Shown here: piece after piece, positions 1 to 9,803 of the stretch
Position numbering within the stretch: the stretch's first letter is position 1
Layout of the letters: each line of letters begins with the position of its first letter
Source: an uncultured Blastocatellia bacterium
Lineage (GTDB): Bacteria; Acidobacteriota; Blastocatellia; HR10
Direction: 5' to 3'
NCBI GenBank assembly: GCA_937934295.1
Contig: CALHAI010000009.1
Span: forward strand, 47,994-111,993
Length of the DNA stretch: 64,000 nucleotides
Made by a program: the position numbers and the translations under genes
Notes under the pieces: model-generated
Databases searched by the model: none
What the model was told of the DNA's origin: nothing
Seen by the model: only the letters and a program-made list of their open reading frames with translations

Positions 1-264
1 GTACACGAGGCATAGCCCTGCTGCCAGAAAGGGAGGGATCGGGAAAAGGCATCTCACGCAGGACGGGCGCGAGTGAACCCCGCTTTCCGCAAAGAGTTCA
101 CGCACAGGGGCGGTCCTGACAGATAGGCCAAACGGCGATGGCATTCCTCTGATGCGGGGAAGGTAGCCGAACGGGTTCCATCTGGCTCGCCACACATGAA
201 GTTTGGCTAAACGCGCTAGACAGCGCACGTTCCCGTAAGTAGATTCTCTGCGGGAGGTGTGGCG
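1..264. other. left-edge intergenic stretch, no gene seen
   Basis: No convincing coding region, RNA gene or repeat is visible here. The only functional element recognised is the ribosome-binding site GGGAGG at 252-257, which serves the gene that follows. An antisense open frame across 98-346 has no recognisable family and overlaps the signal peptide of the next gene, so it was not called. Confidence 0.6.
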
Positions 265-3102
265 ATGGGTGCTCGCGCGAGTCGGGTTGGAAGAATGACG
301 TGGGTTTTGATTCTCCTCGCGCTCGTCCTTCAAGCAGCCGTGGCATCGGACGATCCCGTCCTGCTCATCCGCATGCCGGATGAGACGGCTCTGGCGAGCG
401 ACCCTTCTGATGCCGGCATCGCTCGTTTTGTCGCCGAGCGGAGCCCGTACTTACAAATGACCGTGCACGATCTGGTTCGAGATCGAGCTTTCGCCCGTCA
501 AGTCCTCGGGCAGCGGCAGATTTTTGAAGAACTGGAAGCCTTCCGGGCGCAAGAGAACATAACGGCGCGCGTGCGGTTCATCGCCTGGCCCGATGCCTTC
601 CGCTTCTTCGCCGACTATGTCTCGGACAAGAGTAATCCGCCCATCGTCGCTCAGCTTGGCGATACCTGGGCGTCGTACTTCCGTTCGCTCGGCGTCGTGG
701 CCTCCGAGCGGCGACACACCTGGGACGTGCGCGTGCTGTGGTATTGGAAAGATATGGTCGCGGCCCACGAGATCGCCGAGGGCGACGGTTTCTTGAGCAC
801 CTGTCGAAGGTTGCATGAAGCGCCGCCTTCGGGGCTGATAGCCCCGCTGGCGATTCCAACAGCTCCGGATTGGAACCTGCTGCATGATCTTTCGATTTGG
901 CTCTACAATGCCGGATTGCCCACGCTGATCTTGACCGACAAGAAGCCCGGCCTGCTTCCGTGGAAGGAAGCCATCTTCGCCGGTCCCGAAGGTGAACGCG
1001 CCGTTCATTTCCTCATTCAACTTGCCAGGCGGGGATACGTGGCGCTTCCCGAGAAGCGGAGCGCGGAGCTGGCCGAAGATTTCCTCACGCGAAAATACGC
1101 CATGGTCATCTTGGGGCCGTGGCTCACCAAACTGGCGGAGAAGACGCTCGGGACGGAGTGGCGCCACCAGATCGGCGCCACGTTGCCGCCACGCATTGGT
1201 TCACCGGCGGCCGTAACCATGAAGGGCGGATCCCTGCTTGTCGTGCTGGACCCGACGCGGGGGCGAGATCTGGAAGCCGTTCGCCGCGCGCGACGGCTGG
1301 TGGAGTTTTTCGCCTCATCGGAGAGCCAACGGCGATACGCTGAAGCCCTTGGAGCTCTTCCGGCCCGCCAAGAGGTGCTCGAAGCGTCTCCCTATTTTGA
1401 TCTCTTCCAGATGGCGCTAGAGCAGGGGCGAACCTACCCGCAAATTCCCGAATGGGCGCCGGTCGTCGAGAACTTAGCGACACGAGACAATCTCTATGCC
1501 TTCTGGAAGCGGCTGTCGGCGCTGACTGAGGTACAGGCGACGGCCACTGAAGCCGAGCAAACGGCGCGCACCAAGCTGATTCTGGCCGCTCTGCATTCGG
1601 CCGAAATGGACATCAACCGGGAGCTCTCTCCGGGACGACTGGCCTCCCTCCGCCCCTGGCTTCTGGCCATCGGGGCTCTTCTCTTTGCCATAGCTGCCCT
1701 CTCGTTCTGGCACCGCCACGTGGAACGAAAGCGGGTCGAGGAGCTGAGACAGACGCGTGATCTGTTGGCCACGCTGCAACGGCGCCTGGCTTCAGTGAAG
1801 GAAGCCGCGCCAGCCTCACCCGAGATCGCAACCTGGGCTGGGAAAGGCTATCCCGCCCTCTATCTGGACGCCGCTCATCGGAAGGTCTGGGTGCGTCGCT
1901 CACCCACGCACCCTCTTGAAGAAATCATTCACGGAGCCGAATATGACCTGTTTCGGCATATCCTCGAGTGTCTCCAGGCCGGATGGCACGAGACGCATTG
2001 GATCTGGAGCTATGTGATCTGGCCGACGGCGCAACCGAAATTCCCCAAAGAGGCCTTCGCCACCCACTGTACGAAGCTGCGCAAGAAGATCGAAACCGTC
2101 TGGCAGCTCGGCCCCCTGCTGGGCCGAGGTGCTCGTCACAGCGGCGTGATCCCCATCGAGGTGAAGGACGCGCACTTTTACACCGAAGCCCTCCCGGAAG
2201 GAACAGCGTATCCTATCTGGGCCCTTTTTCATGCTTCGGAAAAGGCGCTGCAGGCTTATAGGGCTCATTCGTGGGAGGCAGCCTTGCACCACGCCAGGGA
2301 GCTTGTAACAATGGACCCAGATAACTGGCTGGGCAATACACTTGTTGGCCATCTCGTCGTGCAAAAGCGCCTGGCAGCAGAAGATCCCCTCGCCCAGAGA
2401 ACCATCGCCTTCGCGCATCAACAAAAATCCCACTATGACCAAGCGCTAGAGAAGACCGATCTTCTTCCTGAAGACAAAATCGAATCGGAACAGAAACAGC
2501 GCCTCGAAGCCCGACGGGAGATCTTGCAGCTCATCACCACGCACCAAGGGATGACGCAACCGACAACCCCGCACGCCAAACCTCTCACTCCCTGGCGCAA
2601 CCGTGACCAATTGCTGGCCTGGTTGGCCTATCTCAACGGAGAAAAATACTCCCTCTCCAGCGAAGAAATTAAAGCCCTTCGGGAAGTTCAACGTTTCCTC
2701 CATAACCATCTCCGATGGGCTGCCCCACAGCAAGTGGATGAGCATTTTCGCTCTTTCCTCCAGGATCTCGTTGGAGATCGCACGAGCTGGCCCGATGAGC
2801 GATTGCCCCGAAGCAAACAAGCTTTCAAGAACCGGGCAGCAGATTATGTGCTGGCCAGCCTCTATGGCCTCCAGGACGATAAGGAATCAAAGGCGATTAC
2901 GAAAGCCCAGAATCTCAGAAAGCTGTGGAGTATAAGGGCTCAACTGCGAAAGGAGCTTCAGCAGGAGCCCACTTCCGAGCAACTCTCTCACGCCTGTCGG
3001 CGACGCTACGGGTGGAGCCGCTCTTTGGTCGAGCGCCTTCTCGATCTGGAGCGGTCATCCTACCACTTTTATGAAGGCCACTTATCTGGATCCGGCCGCT
3101 AG
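265..3102 (+). CDS. transmembrane solute-binding/winged-helix regulator (fusion protein)
   Basis: About 945 residues. Seen: a signal sequence (VLILLALVLQAAVA), then about 430 residues resembling an extracellular sugar-type solute-binding protein (late motif MVILGPWLTKLAEK), a membrane segment near residue 470 (LRPWLLAIGALLFAIAALSF), and a charged coiled-coil-like stretch. Next comes a domain resembling an OmpR-type winged helix (VWVRR...AEYDLFRHILE...CTKLRKKIE), a TPR-like helical region (EAALHHARELVTMDPDNW), and an all-helical C-terminus. Near the end, LRKELQQEPTSEQLSHACRR faintly recalls sigma factor region 3. Inferred role: sugar binding outside drives transcription control inside, the reverse of CadC/ToxR topology. 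It lies upstream of a TonB receptor and glycosidases. ATG 265 was chosen because GGGAGG at 252-257 is 7 bases before it; GTG 259 is too close to the site. Specific domain assignments are by eye; the winged helix is the least certain. Confidence 0.7.
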   Translation: MGARASRVGRMTWVLILLALVLQAAVASDDPVLLIRMPDETALASDPSDAGIARFVAERSPYLQMTVHDLVRDRAFARQVLGQRQIFEELEAFRAQENITARVRFIAWPDAFRFFADYVSDKSNPPIVAQLGDTWASYFRSLGVVASERRHTWDVRVLWYWKDMVAAHEIAEGDGFLSTCRRLHEAPPSGLIAPLAIPTAPDWNLLHDLSIWLYNAGLPTLILTDKKPGLLPWKEAIFAGPEGERAVHFLIQLARRGYVALPEKRSAELAEDFLTRKYAMVILGPWLTKLAEKTLGTEWRHQIGATLPPRIGSPAAVTMKGGSLLVVLDPTRGRDLEAVRRARRLVEFFASSESQRRYAEALGALPARQEVLEASPYFDLFQMALEQGRTYPQIPEWAPVVENLATRDNLYAFWKRLSALTEVQATATEAEQTARTKLILAALHSAEMDINRELSPGRLASLRPWLLAIGALLFAIAALSFWHRHVERKRVEELRQTRDLLATLQRRLASVKEAAPASPEIATWAGKGYPALYLDAAHRKVWVRRSPTHPLEEIIHGAEYDLFRHILECLQAGWHETHWIWSYVIWPTAQPKFPKEAFATHCTKLRKKIETVWQLGPLLGRGARHSGVIPIEVKDAHFYTEALPEGTAYPIWALFHASEKALQAYRAHSWEAALHHARELVTMDPDNWLGNTLVGHLVVQKRLAAEDPLAQRTIAFAHQQKSHYDQALEKTDLLPEDKIESEQKQRLEARREILQLITTHQGMTQPTTPHAKPLTPWRNRDQLLAWLAYLNGEKYSLSSEEIKALREVQRFLHNHLRWAAPQQVDEHFRSFLQDLVGDRTSWPDERLPRSKQAFKNRAADYVLASLYGLQDDKESKAITKAQNLRKLWSIRAQLRKELQQEPTSEQLSHACRRRYGWSRSLVERLLDLERSSYHFYEGHLSGSGR

Positions 3103-3224
3103 GAAATATTTCCGACGAGAAAGGAAGTGCCAGCTCTGTCGAAAGGGCTAGGTGTCTCGAGATCTGGCGTGTATGTTGGAACTTACTGGTTCGTGAAAAC
3201 TAGTTTGATTCAGGGAGGTGTCCG

Positions 3225-3968
3225 ATGAAAAAGATTGGGCTTATCGTGATTCTCCTCGGGCTGATTGGGTGGCCTGGCCCACTGGTCGCGGGCTCGCCGC
3301 AGGACAAAGAGGTTAAAGAGGTGGTCGTTCTCCCACGGGTTGTGCATGGGGGCGATCCTCAATCGAAATTCTGCTTCGTCAAGGTACCCCCGGTGGTTGC
3401 CTTTTCCGACGCCGAGGTCAGCCATCCCGGCCAATTTGCCAACCGTCACGACTGGGCACTCTCAGAGGATGGCGAAGAACCCTTGGCCTTCGGTATTGAT
3501 GATTTCTTCGAGTTCAGCTTCGATGTGGTCCTTGTGGGAACCCCGCCGGGAACGAAGTTTGCCGAGCGAAAGGAGGCGGGAATCATCATCACGACATCCG
3601 TTGCGGGAGAGGGACAATACATTATCAACACCGATGCGCATGAAGTGGTTGCCTTCGGCGGCCCGTTCCCCTTTTTCAAGTTCAATCTGAGCTACAGTTC
3701 CGGGGATGTCATTACGTTGGGGATCAAGTACTTCAAGGATATGGATGGCAAGCGCAAGATCGTCTACCGGGCCAACGACCAGTCGAGTCCGGCTCTGGCA
3801 TTTGAAAATCTTGAACAAGGGATTCCCGGCCCGTTCTTCATCAAGGGCTACATCCAGACGGTGATCAACACGGAGATTGCGACAAACAGCGCGGCAGCCG
3901 CATTCACCAACATTCGTTGGAATGGCAAGCTCCTGACGGGCGGGACGACGGCGGGCGACTGCCGGTGA
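3225..3968 (+). CDS. small secreted protein of unknown function
   Basis: The 247-residue product starts with a classical signal peptide (MKKIGLIVILLGLIGW, then VAGS), so it is exported. The mature part is rich in beta-prone, Phe/Gly-containing stretches (FFEFSFDVVLVGTPPG; FGGPFPFFKFNLSYSSGD), which suggests a beta-sandwich, and ends with a lone Cys (AGDCR). No family is recognised. A strong ribosome-binding site (GGGAGG at 3213-3218) precedes the ATG. It sits between the membrane regulator and the TonB receptor on the same strand. A surface or periplasmic glycan-binding role would fit the locus, but nothing in the sequence proves it. Confidence 0.75.
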   Translation: MKKIGLIVILLGLIGWPGPLVAGSPQDKEVKEVVVLPRVVHGGDPQSKFCFVKVPPVVAFSDAEVSHPGQFANRHDWALSEDGEEPLAFGIDDFFEFSFDVVLVGTPPGTKFAERKEAGIIITTSVAGEGQYIINTDAHEVVAFGGPFPFFKFNLSYSSGDVITLGIKYFKDMDGKRKIVYRANDQSSPALAFENLEQGIPGPFFIKGYIQTVINTEIATNSAAAAFTNIRWNGKLLTGGTTAGDCR

Positions 3969-4044
3969 GAACGGCGCTCAGCTCTTGTCGCGATTCAGGT
4001 CCTTGAGCGAAGGGGCGGGCGACAATCTTAGCCTGTGGGTTATG

Positions 4045-4085
4045 TTTCGATCCCTGACCGACTTTGAACCGGTCGGGGATCGAAA
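4045..4085 (+). promoter_or_regulatory. long hairpin upstream of TonB receptor gene
   Basis: The arm TTTCGATCCCTGACCG (4045-4060) pairs with CGGTCGGGGATCGAAA (4070-4085): 15 Watson-Crick pairs and one G-T wobble around a 9-base loop. It lies 76 bases after the previous stop and 43 bases before the receptor ATG. There is no T-run on either side, so it is not a standard intrinsic terminator. It may be a 5' leader structure, an mRNA stabiliser or a protein-binding inverted repeat. Confidence 0.6.
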
Positions 4086-4128
4086 TGCTCTCACCAAGGG
4101 TGAGGGTGCTGCTTTGTTGGAGGTCATC

Positions 4129-7100
4129 ATGTTTGGTGTCAGATCCCGTTGGCTTCTCTTGTCCTGGATCTCTGTGCTGGGGGTGACGGCCACCGGTCTT
4201 GCCCAATTCAAGGCGGGGATTCAGGGGACCGTCACAGATCCCACGGGGGCCGTCATTGCTGGTGCACCGGTCGTGCTCACCAGCCATGAGACGGGCAAAA
4301 CGCAACAAGTCGTCACCAGCGCCGAGGGGTTTTATCGCTTCTCCGGGCTGCCGCCGGGAACATATCGGGTCACGGCAGAATACCCCGGCTTCAAAAAGAA
4401 AGTCATCGAGCGCGTGATCGTCCGCGCCGAGGAGGTTCACGGCCTCGATCTTATTCTTGAACCGGGCGAGATCGCCGAGACGCTCACTGTTGAGGCGAGC
4501 GGCGAAGCTATGGCCCTTCACACGGAGAATCCCGATGTGACGCGCGCGGTGACAAATCGCGAGGTGCTGCGACTGCCGCAATTTGGGCGCGATCCTTACG
4601 AGCTGATTCGCTTGACGCCGGGCGTTCTGGGCCTTGGCGCGCGCGGCAGTCGGGGCGAATCCGTCGGTCTGCCCAATACGACCGGCCCCGGCGGATCGAA
4701 CGTCTCGATCTTCCAGGTCGAGAATCAGGTTCCCCTGAGTGCCAACGGCCAGCGTCTGTCGGCCAACAACTACATGATTGATGGCGTCAGCGTCAACAGT
4801 CTGGGCTGGGCTGGAGCTGCCGTCGTCACCCCCAATCAAGAGTCGGTCAAAGAGATTCGCGTCCTCTCCAGCGCCTATTCGGCCGAGTATGGGCGAAATA
4901 CCGGCGCGCAGATTCAGGTCGTCTCGCAAAACGGAACGAACGAGTTTCACGGCAGCGCCATCATCAAATACAACGATCCCGATTTGAACGCCTTCAATCG
5001 CTGGGGCGGGATCACCGGTGATCCGAACCGAGATGCGCCTCCGGTGCGCGTGGAGCAGCTCTATCGTCAGTTTGCCGGGAGTCTCGGCGGGCCCGTTGTC
5101 AAGAATCGGCTCTTTTTCTTCTTCTCCTACGAGGGATTGCGCAGCAACAACACGGACTTCGTGAGCACCTGGATCGAGACACCTGAATTTCGGCAACTGG
5201 TCAGGCAGCAGAGGGCAGGCGGGGTGACGGCACGAATCTTTGGAGCCGAAGGGATCGCGCCGCGCGCTCTCACGGTTCTGCCGGCGGATTGTTCCCTCTT
5301 TCTCAACGATCCGCGTCGCTGCCAGGCCGTCGCCGGAGGCCTGGACATCGGATCGCTCACCGGAAGCCTTGGTCGCTATGTCCCCGTCGGCAACACGGTG
5401 GGCGGGGGGCTTGACGGCATCCCCGACGTTCAATTCGTCCGCGTCGCCCTGCCCAACATCACTCGGGGCGATCAATTCAATGCCCGCGTGGATTTCACCC
5501 GCGGCAACGATCAGTTCGCCGTGAGCACGTACATCACGCGCCGCAACGACTTCAAGAATGTCGCCCAGAGTCGTCCTATCGGTGACCTGCGATCCCGACC
5601 GATGAATTCGGCGGGCACGGTGACCTGGATTCGCACGCTCGCACCCACGCTGCTCAATGAGTGGCGAGCGAACTTCACCCGCTTCACCTTCAATGAGGTG
5701 AAGGACAATCCCGAAGCCAACTGGGGCATCCCTCGCGTTGAGGTCGAAGGGCCCTCGGCGCTGCGACTGGAGATCGGGGTGATCCGCGCGGAGACGACAC
5801 CCGGCATCTTCGCGCAGAACACCTACGAGGTTCGGGATACGCTCACTTGGGTGCGCGGCGCGAAGACGCTCAAATTCGGCCTGGAGATGCGCCGCGAGCA
5901 GGACAACAACAACCTCGCCGGCGGAGCCCGTCCGCTTTATCTCTTTCGCGGGCTGTACAACCTGGCCAACGATGCGCCCTATCTGGAAGCGATCAACGCC
6001 GATCCGGGCACCGGCTTGCCCGCCGATGCGCAGCGATACTTCCGCTACACCACCTATGGGTTCTTCTCCCAAAACGATTGGAAAGTTCGTCCCAACCTCA
6101 CGCTGAATCTCGGACTTCGCTATGAATACTTCACGCCACTTCGGGAGAAGCGCCGTCGTTTGAGCAACCTCGTCTTCCCGCCCGGACAGCTCGACCAGTC
6201 GCGAATCGTCGTGAGCGATCAACTGTTTGAGCCGGATCGGAACAATTTTGCGCCGCGCCTCGGTTTTGCCTGGAGCCCGAAGATGTGGAAAGATAAGCTC
6301 GTGCTGCGGGGTGGATTCGGCCTTGGCTACAACCGCATCCCCGGCGTGCTCTTTGGCAACACGCGAGGGAACCCGCCGTTTTTCGCCCGCCATTTCATCT
6401 GCTGCGGGGGATCGGCTTCTGAAGGGCTCTTTCCTTTCGCCGGCGGCCGCATCCTCTACGTGTTGGGCACAAGCCGTGCGCTGACGAGCTATCCGCTGAA
6501 TCCGGCGCTGGCGCAAGGTATCGATCCGGCGACCGGAGGCGTGCGCGGCAGCCGAGTCGAGATTTACGGCACGGAACGAAAGGTGCCGAACGCTTACGTC
6601 TACTTCTGGTCGCTGGAGACCGAATACCAACTGCCGGGGAACTTCACCGCGTCCCTAGGCTACCAAGCCAGTAGCAGTCACAAGCTCATTCGCATCATCA
6701 ACCAGAACTTGCTCTATCCGCGCAATCCGTTTTTCGGTCCCGTCTTTTTCCTACTCCCTGACGTCAACGCCAACTATCACGCCATGCTGGCCCGGTTGAC
6801 GCATCCGTTCTCACGCGGATTCCGACTTGATGTGAGCTACCGCCTCGGCAAGAGCATTGACACGCTCTCTTACGAAGGGCCGGGGGCGCCGACCAATCAA
6901 ACCTATCCGAGCGACTTGCGGTCCGAGCGTGGCCCATCGGATTATGACGTGCGCCATCATACCGTCATCTCGGCGCTGTGGGATCTGCCGCTCCTGCGCA
7001 CGCGCCCCGATTTCTGGGGCAGGGCTTTCGGCGGCTGGCAGCTCAACGGCATCTGGACGATCTCCACGGGCTTCCCCTATACGGTGAAGATCGGCCAGAG

Positions 7101-7530
7101 CCTTCGCTTTGCCAACGGCGAGCCCTGGGGGCCGATACGCCCCACGCGCTATTTTGGCGGCGCGCTCACGGATCGCAATGACCAAGCGTTCATTCGACCG
7201 GGCGGCAATTTCCCCGGCGGCGGCGCGCGCTATTTCGACAGCTCGACGCTCGGTCCTCCGGGCATCGGACGCAACTCGTTTCGCGGGCCGGGCTATCGCA
7301 GCGTGGACCTCAGCCTGGTGAAAGAGACGGCCCTGCCGCGCATTCCGGGACTGGGCGAGGCCGCCCGACTCGAAATCCGGTTCAACTTCCTCAACGCCCT
7401 CAACGAGCTGAATCTGCAACCGCTTGGCTTCTTCGATGAGGGCGTCTTTGCCGATCGTCCGAACTTCGGCCGGGCGGCGCGGGGGCTTGCCGGTCGCGTC
7501 ATCGAATTCCAAGCGCGGTTCAGTTTTTGA
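4129..7530 (+). CDS. Oar-type TonB-dependent receptor
   Basis: Outer-membrane receptor of about 1133 residues, expected to take up a ligand with TonB energy. After a signal peptide ending near TATGLAQ there is a carboxypeptidase-regulatory-like domain (GIQGTVTDPTGAVIAGAPV; GFYRFSGLPPGTYRV), a plug (NNYMIDGVSVNSLG; YSAEYGRNTGAQIQVVS) and a long beta-barrel with the Oar-family NEFHGSAIIKYNDPDLNAFN segment. It ends in the C-terminal aromatic pattern FQARFSF typical of outer-membrane barrels. The start at 4129 has GGAGG at 4119-4123; the longer reading frame upstream has no such site and would mask the signal peptide. It is followed closely by GH3 and GH144-like enzymes, so an oligosaccharide ligand is inferred. 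Confidence 0.92.
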   Translation: MFGVRSRWLLLSWISVLGVTATGLAQFKAGIQGTVTDPTGAVIAGAPVVLTSHETGKTQQVVTSAEGFYRFSGLPPGTYRVTAEYPGFKKKVIERVIVRAEEVHGLDLILEPGEIAETLTVEASGEAMALHTENPDVTRAVTNREVLRLPQFGRDPYELIRLTPGVLGLGARGSRGESVGLPNTTGPGGSNVSIFQVENQVPLSANGQRLSANNYMIDGVSVNSLGWAGAAVVTPNQESVKEIRVLSSAYSAEYGRNTGAQIQVVSQNGTNEFHGSAIIKYNDPDLNAFNRWGGITGDPNRDAPPVRVEQLYRQFAGSLGGPVVKNRLFFFFSYEGLRSNNTDFVSTWIETPEFRQLVRQQRAGGVTARIFGAEGIAPRALTVLPADCSLFLNDPRRCQAVAGGLDIGSLTGSLGRYVPVGNTVGGGLDGIPDVQFVRVALPNITRGDQFNARVDFTRGNDQFAVSTYITRRNDFKNVAQSRPIGDLRSRPMNSAGTVTWIRTLAPTLLNEWRANFTRFTFNEVKDNPEANWGIPRVEVEGPSALRLEIGVIRAETTPGIFAQNTYEVRDTLTWVRGAKTLKFGLEMRREQDNNNLAGGARPLYLFRGLYNLANDAPYLEAINADPGTGLPADAQRYFRYTTYGFFSQNDWKVRPNLTLNLGLRYEYFTPLREKRRRLSNLVFPPGQLDQSRIVVSDQLFEPDRNNFAPRLGFAWSPKMWKDKLVLRGGFGLGYNRIPGVLFGNTRGNPPFFARHFICCGGSASEGLFPFAGGRILYVLGTSRALTSYPLNPALAQGIDPATGGVRGSRVEIYGTERKVPNAYVYFWSLETEYQLPGNFTASLGYQASSSHKLIRIINQNLLYPRNPFFGPVFFLLPDVNANYHAMLARLTHPFSRGFRLDVSYRLGKSIDTLSYEGPGAPTNQTYPSDLRSERGPSDYDVRHHTVISALWDLPLLRTRPDFWGRAFGGWQLNGIWTISTGFPYTVKIGQSLRFANGEPWGPIRPTRYFGGALTDRNDQAFIRPGGNFPGGGARYFDSSTLGPPGIGRNSFRGPGYRSVDLSLVKETALPRIPGLGEAARLEIRFNFLNALNELNLQPLGFFDEGVFADRPNFGRAARGLAGRVIEFQARFSF

Positions 7531-7546
7531 TCCGTGAGCGACGTTC

Positions 7547-9799
7547 ATGCGTCAGTACGCAAGCAGCTACAGAAGCACAAGAGGGTGGAAGCTCACGATG
7601 TGGATGTTCGGCCTGATGAGCGCCTTGCTCCTGACAGGGATACCCGTTCCCCCCGCGTCGCCCGCCGATGAGATCGAGCGCAAGATTGCTGCCCTGCTCC
7701 GGCAGATGACGCTTGAGGAGAAGCTCGGGCAGCTTCAGATGCTCGATGGCGACGTGGATGGCTCTTATCGCCCCGACCATCTCGATCTCGTGCGGCGGGG
7801 ACTTGTCGGCGCGTTCCTCAACGTGCGCGGAGCGCGCCGCGTGAACGAGCTGCAGCGGATCGCCGTCGAGGAATCGAGGTTGAAGATCCCGCTTCTTTTC
7901 GGCTTCGATGTCCTGCACGGCTATCGGACGATCTTTCCCGTGCCGCTTGCGGAAGCGAGCAGTTGGGATCCCGAGGCCGTCCAGCGGGCCGCCAGCATCG
8001 CGGCCGCCGAAGCGCGAGCTGCTGGCGTCACCTGGACCTTCGCCCCCATGGTGGACATCGCCCGCGATCCTCGCTGGGGCCGCATCGTCGAAGGCTCGGG
8101 CGAAGACCCGCATCTGGGCTCGGTCATGGCACGAGCCCGCGTGCGGGGATTTCAAGGGCACGACTACAGCGCCTCAGATCGAGTCCTCGCCTGCGCCAAA
8201 CACTTCGTCGGCTATGGCGCGGCCGAAGGCGGACGCGATTACAACACGACCGATATGTCCGAACGAACGTTGCGGGAGATTTATCTTCCTCCCTTCAAGG
8301 CGGCCGTCGAGGCGGGCGTGGGCACGATCATGAGCGCCTTCAACGATCTCAGCGGCATTCCGGCTTCGGCCAATCCCTTCACGCTGACGACCATTCTACG
8401 GGGCGAGTGGAAGTTCGACGGCGTTGTCCTGAGCGATTACACGGCCATTGAAGAACTCATGGCGCACGGGCTCGCTGCCGATGGGGCCGAAGCCGCGCGC
8501 TACGCGCTTGATGCCGGCGTGGACATGGAGATGGTGAGCCGCCTCTACAGCCGGCACGTGCCGCAGCTCATCAAAGAGGGCAAGCTCTCGATGGCCACTC
8601 TGGATGAGGCGGTGCGGCGCGTGCTGCGGATCAAATTCCGATTGGGATTGTTCGAGCGCCCGTACGCCGATGAAGCGCGCGAGCGCGCCGTGCTTCTCCG
8701 CCCGGAGCATCGAGCGGCGGCGCGCGAGATGGCGGCGCGTTCGATCGTGCTCTTGAAGAACGAAGGCCACCTGCTGCCGCTGAGCAAGACGGTGCGAACG
8801 CTCGCCGTCATCGGACCTCTGGCCGATGATCAACGAAATCTGCTCGGCCCCTGGTCGGGGGACGGACGCGCCGAGGATGTCGTCGCCATCCTGTCGGGCA
8901 TCACGGCTAAGCTCGGGCCAACGGCGCGAGTCCTCCACGCGCGAGGATGTGAGATCACCGACTGCTCCTCACGCGAAATCGCCGAAGCCGTGCGCCTCGC
9001 GCGCCAGGCCGAGGTCGCCATCGTTGTCGTCGGGGAATCGGCGGAGATGAGCGGCGAAGCGGCCTCGCGCGCCTCGCTCGATCTGCCGGGACGACAACTG
9101 GAACTGGTGAAAGCGATCCACGCCACCGGCACGCCGACGGTCGTCCTGCTCGTCAACGGACGCCCGCTCACGATCCCCTGGATCGCCGAGCATGTGCCGG
9201 CCATCCTCGAAACCTGGTTCGCCGGAACCGAGGCCGGTCACGCCATCGCCGACGTCCTCTTCGGTGATGTCAATCCCGGCGGCAAATTGCCCGTGACGTT
9301 TCCCCGCTCGGTCGGGCAGATCCCGATCTACTACAACCACAAGAGGACGGGGAGACCGCCCAATCCCACAAACAAGTACACGTCCAAGTATCTCGATGAA
9401 GAAGTGACGCCGCTCTTCCCCTTCGGCTACGGGTTGAGCTACAGCCAATTTCAAATCTCACATCTCCAACTGAGCCGCCAGCGAATCCGACCGGATGAGT
9501 CGCTGACTGTCAGCGTCGAGGTTGAAAACATTGGCTCTCGCACGGGCGATGAAGTCGTCCAGCTCTACATTTGCGATGTGGCGGCCAGCGTGACGCGACC
9601 GGTGCGGGAACTGAAAGGCTTCCGGAGGATCACCCTGCGACCGGGAGAAAAGGGTCGCATCACGTTCACGCTCGGGCCGGAGCATCTGGGCTTTTACGAT
9701 CGTCAGATGCAGTTTATCGTCGAGCCGGGAGAATTCCGCATCTTCGTCGGCACCAGCTCCGTCGGTGGATTGGAAGCGAGCTTCGAGGTGGTACAATAG
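7547..9799 (+). CDS. bglX: GH3 family beta-glucosidase (BglX-like)
   Basis: Full-length exported GH3 enzyme: N-terminal hydrophobic signal (FGLMSALLLTGIPV), the (beta/alpha)8 domain starting MTLEEKLGQLQM with LLFGFDVLHGYRTIFP, then KHFVGYGAAEGGRDYN. The catalytic nucleophile is expected at Asp297 in GVVLSDYTAIEEL (SDY instead of the commoner SDW). The alpha/beta sandwich (ARSIVLLKNEGHLLPL) and a C-terminal fibronectin-III-like domain follow. GH3 enzymes of this type release glucose from beta-oligosaccharides in the periplasm. ATG 7547 is listed, but 7598 (MWMFGLMSALL) gives a more ordinary signal peptide. The gene begins 16 bases after the TonB receptor stop, so the two are probably co-transcribed. 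Confidence 0.93.
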   Translation: MRQYASSYRSTRGWKLTMWMFGLMSALLLTGIPVPPASPADEIERKIAALLRQMTLEEKLGQLQMLDGDVDGSYRPDHLDLVRRGLVGAFLNVRGARRVNELQRIAVEESRLKIPLLFGFDVLHGYRTIFPVPLAEASSWDPEAVQRAASIAAAEARAAGVTWTFAPMVDIARDPRWGRIVEGSGEDPHLGSVMARARVRGFQGHDYSASDRVLACAKHFVGYGAAEGGRDYNTTDMSERTLREIYLPPFKAAVEAGVGTIMSAFNDLSGIPASANPFTLTTILRGEWKFDGVVLSDYTAIEELMAHGLAADGAEAARYALDAGVDMEMVSRLYSRHVPQLIKEGKLSMATLDEAVRRVLRIKFRLGLFERPYADEARERAVLLRPEHRAAAREMAARSIVLLKNEGHLLPLSKTVRTLAVIGPLADDQRNLLGPWSGDGRAEDVVAILSGITAKLGPTARVLHARGCEITDCSSREIAEAVRLARQAEVAIVVVGESAEMSGEAASRASLDLPGRQLELVKAIHATGTPTVVLLVNGRPLTIPWIAEHVPAILETWFAGTEAGHAIADVLFGDVNPGGKLPVTFPRSVGQIPIYYNHKRTGRPPNPTNKYTSKYLDEEVTPLFPFGYGLSYSQFQISHLQLSRQRIRPDESLTVSVEVENIGSRTGDEVVQLYICDVAASVTRPVRELKGFRRITLRPGEKGRITFTLGPEHLGFYDRQMQFIVEPGEFRIFVGTSSVGGLEASFEVVQ
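9789..9797 (+). promoter_or_regulatory. extended -10 promoter, leaderless start
   Basis: TGGTACAAT is an extended -10 element (TGn then TACAAT at 9792-9797) lying over the stop codon of the GH3 gene. The transcription start expected 7 bases after the hexamer falls on 9804, exactly the GTG chosen for the next gene. No clear -35 is seen, as is usual for extended -10 promoters. Inferred from spacing only. Confidence 0.5.
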
Positions 9800-9803
9800 A
9801 GTT

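Noticed and set aside
3904..6630. A 908-codon open frame antisense to the first TonB receptor
   Set aside because: Shadow of the receptor gene in GC-rich DNA; no recognisable domains or start signals.
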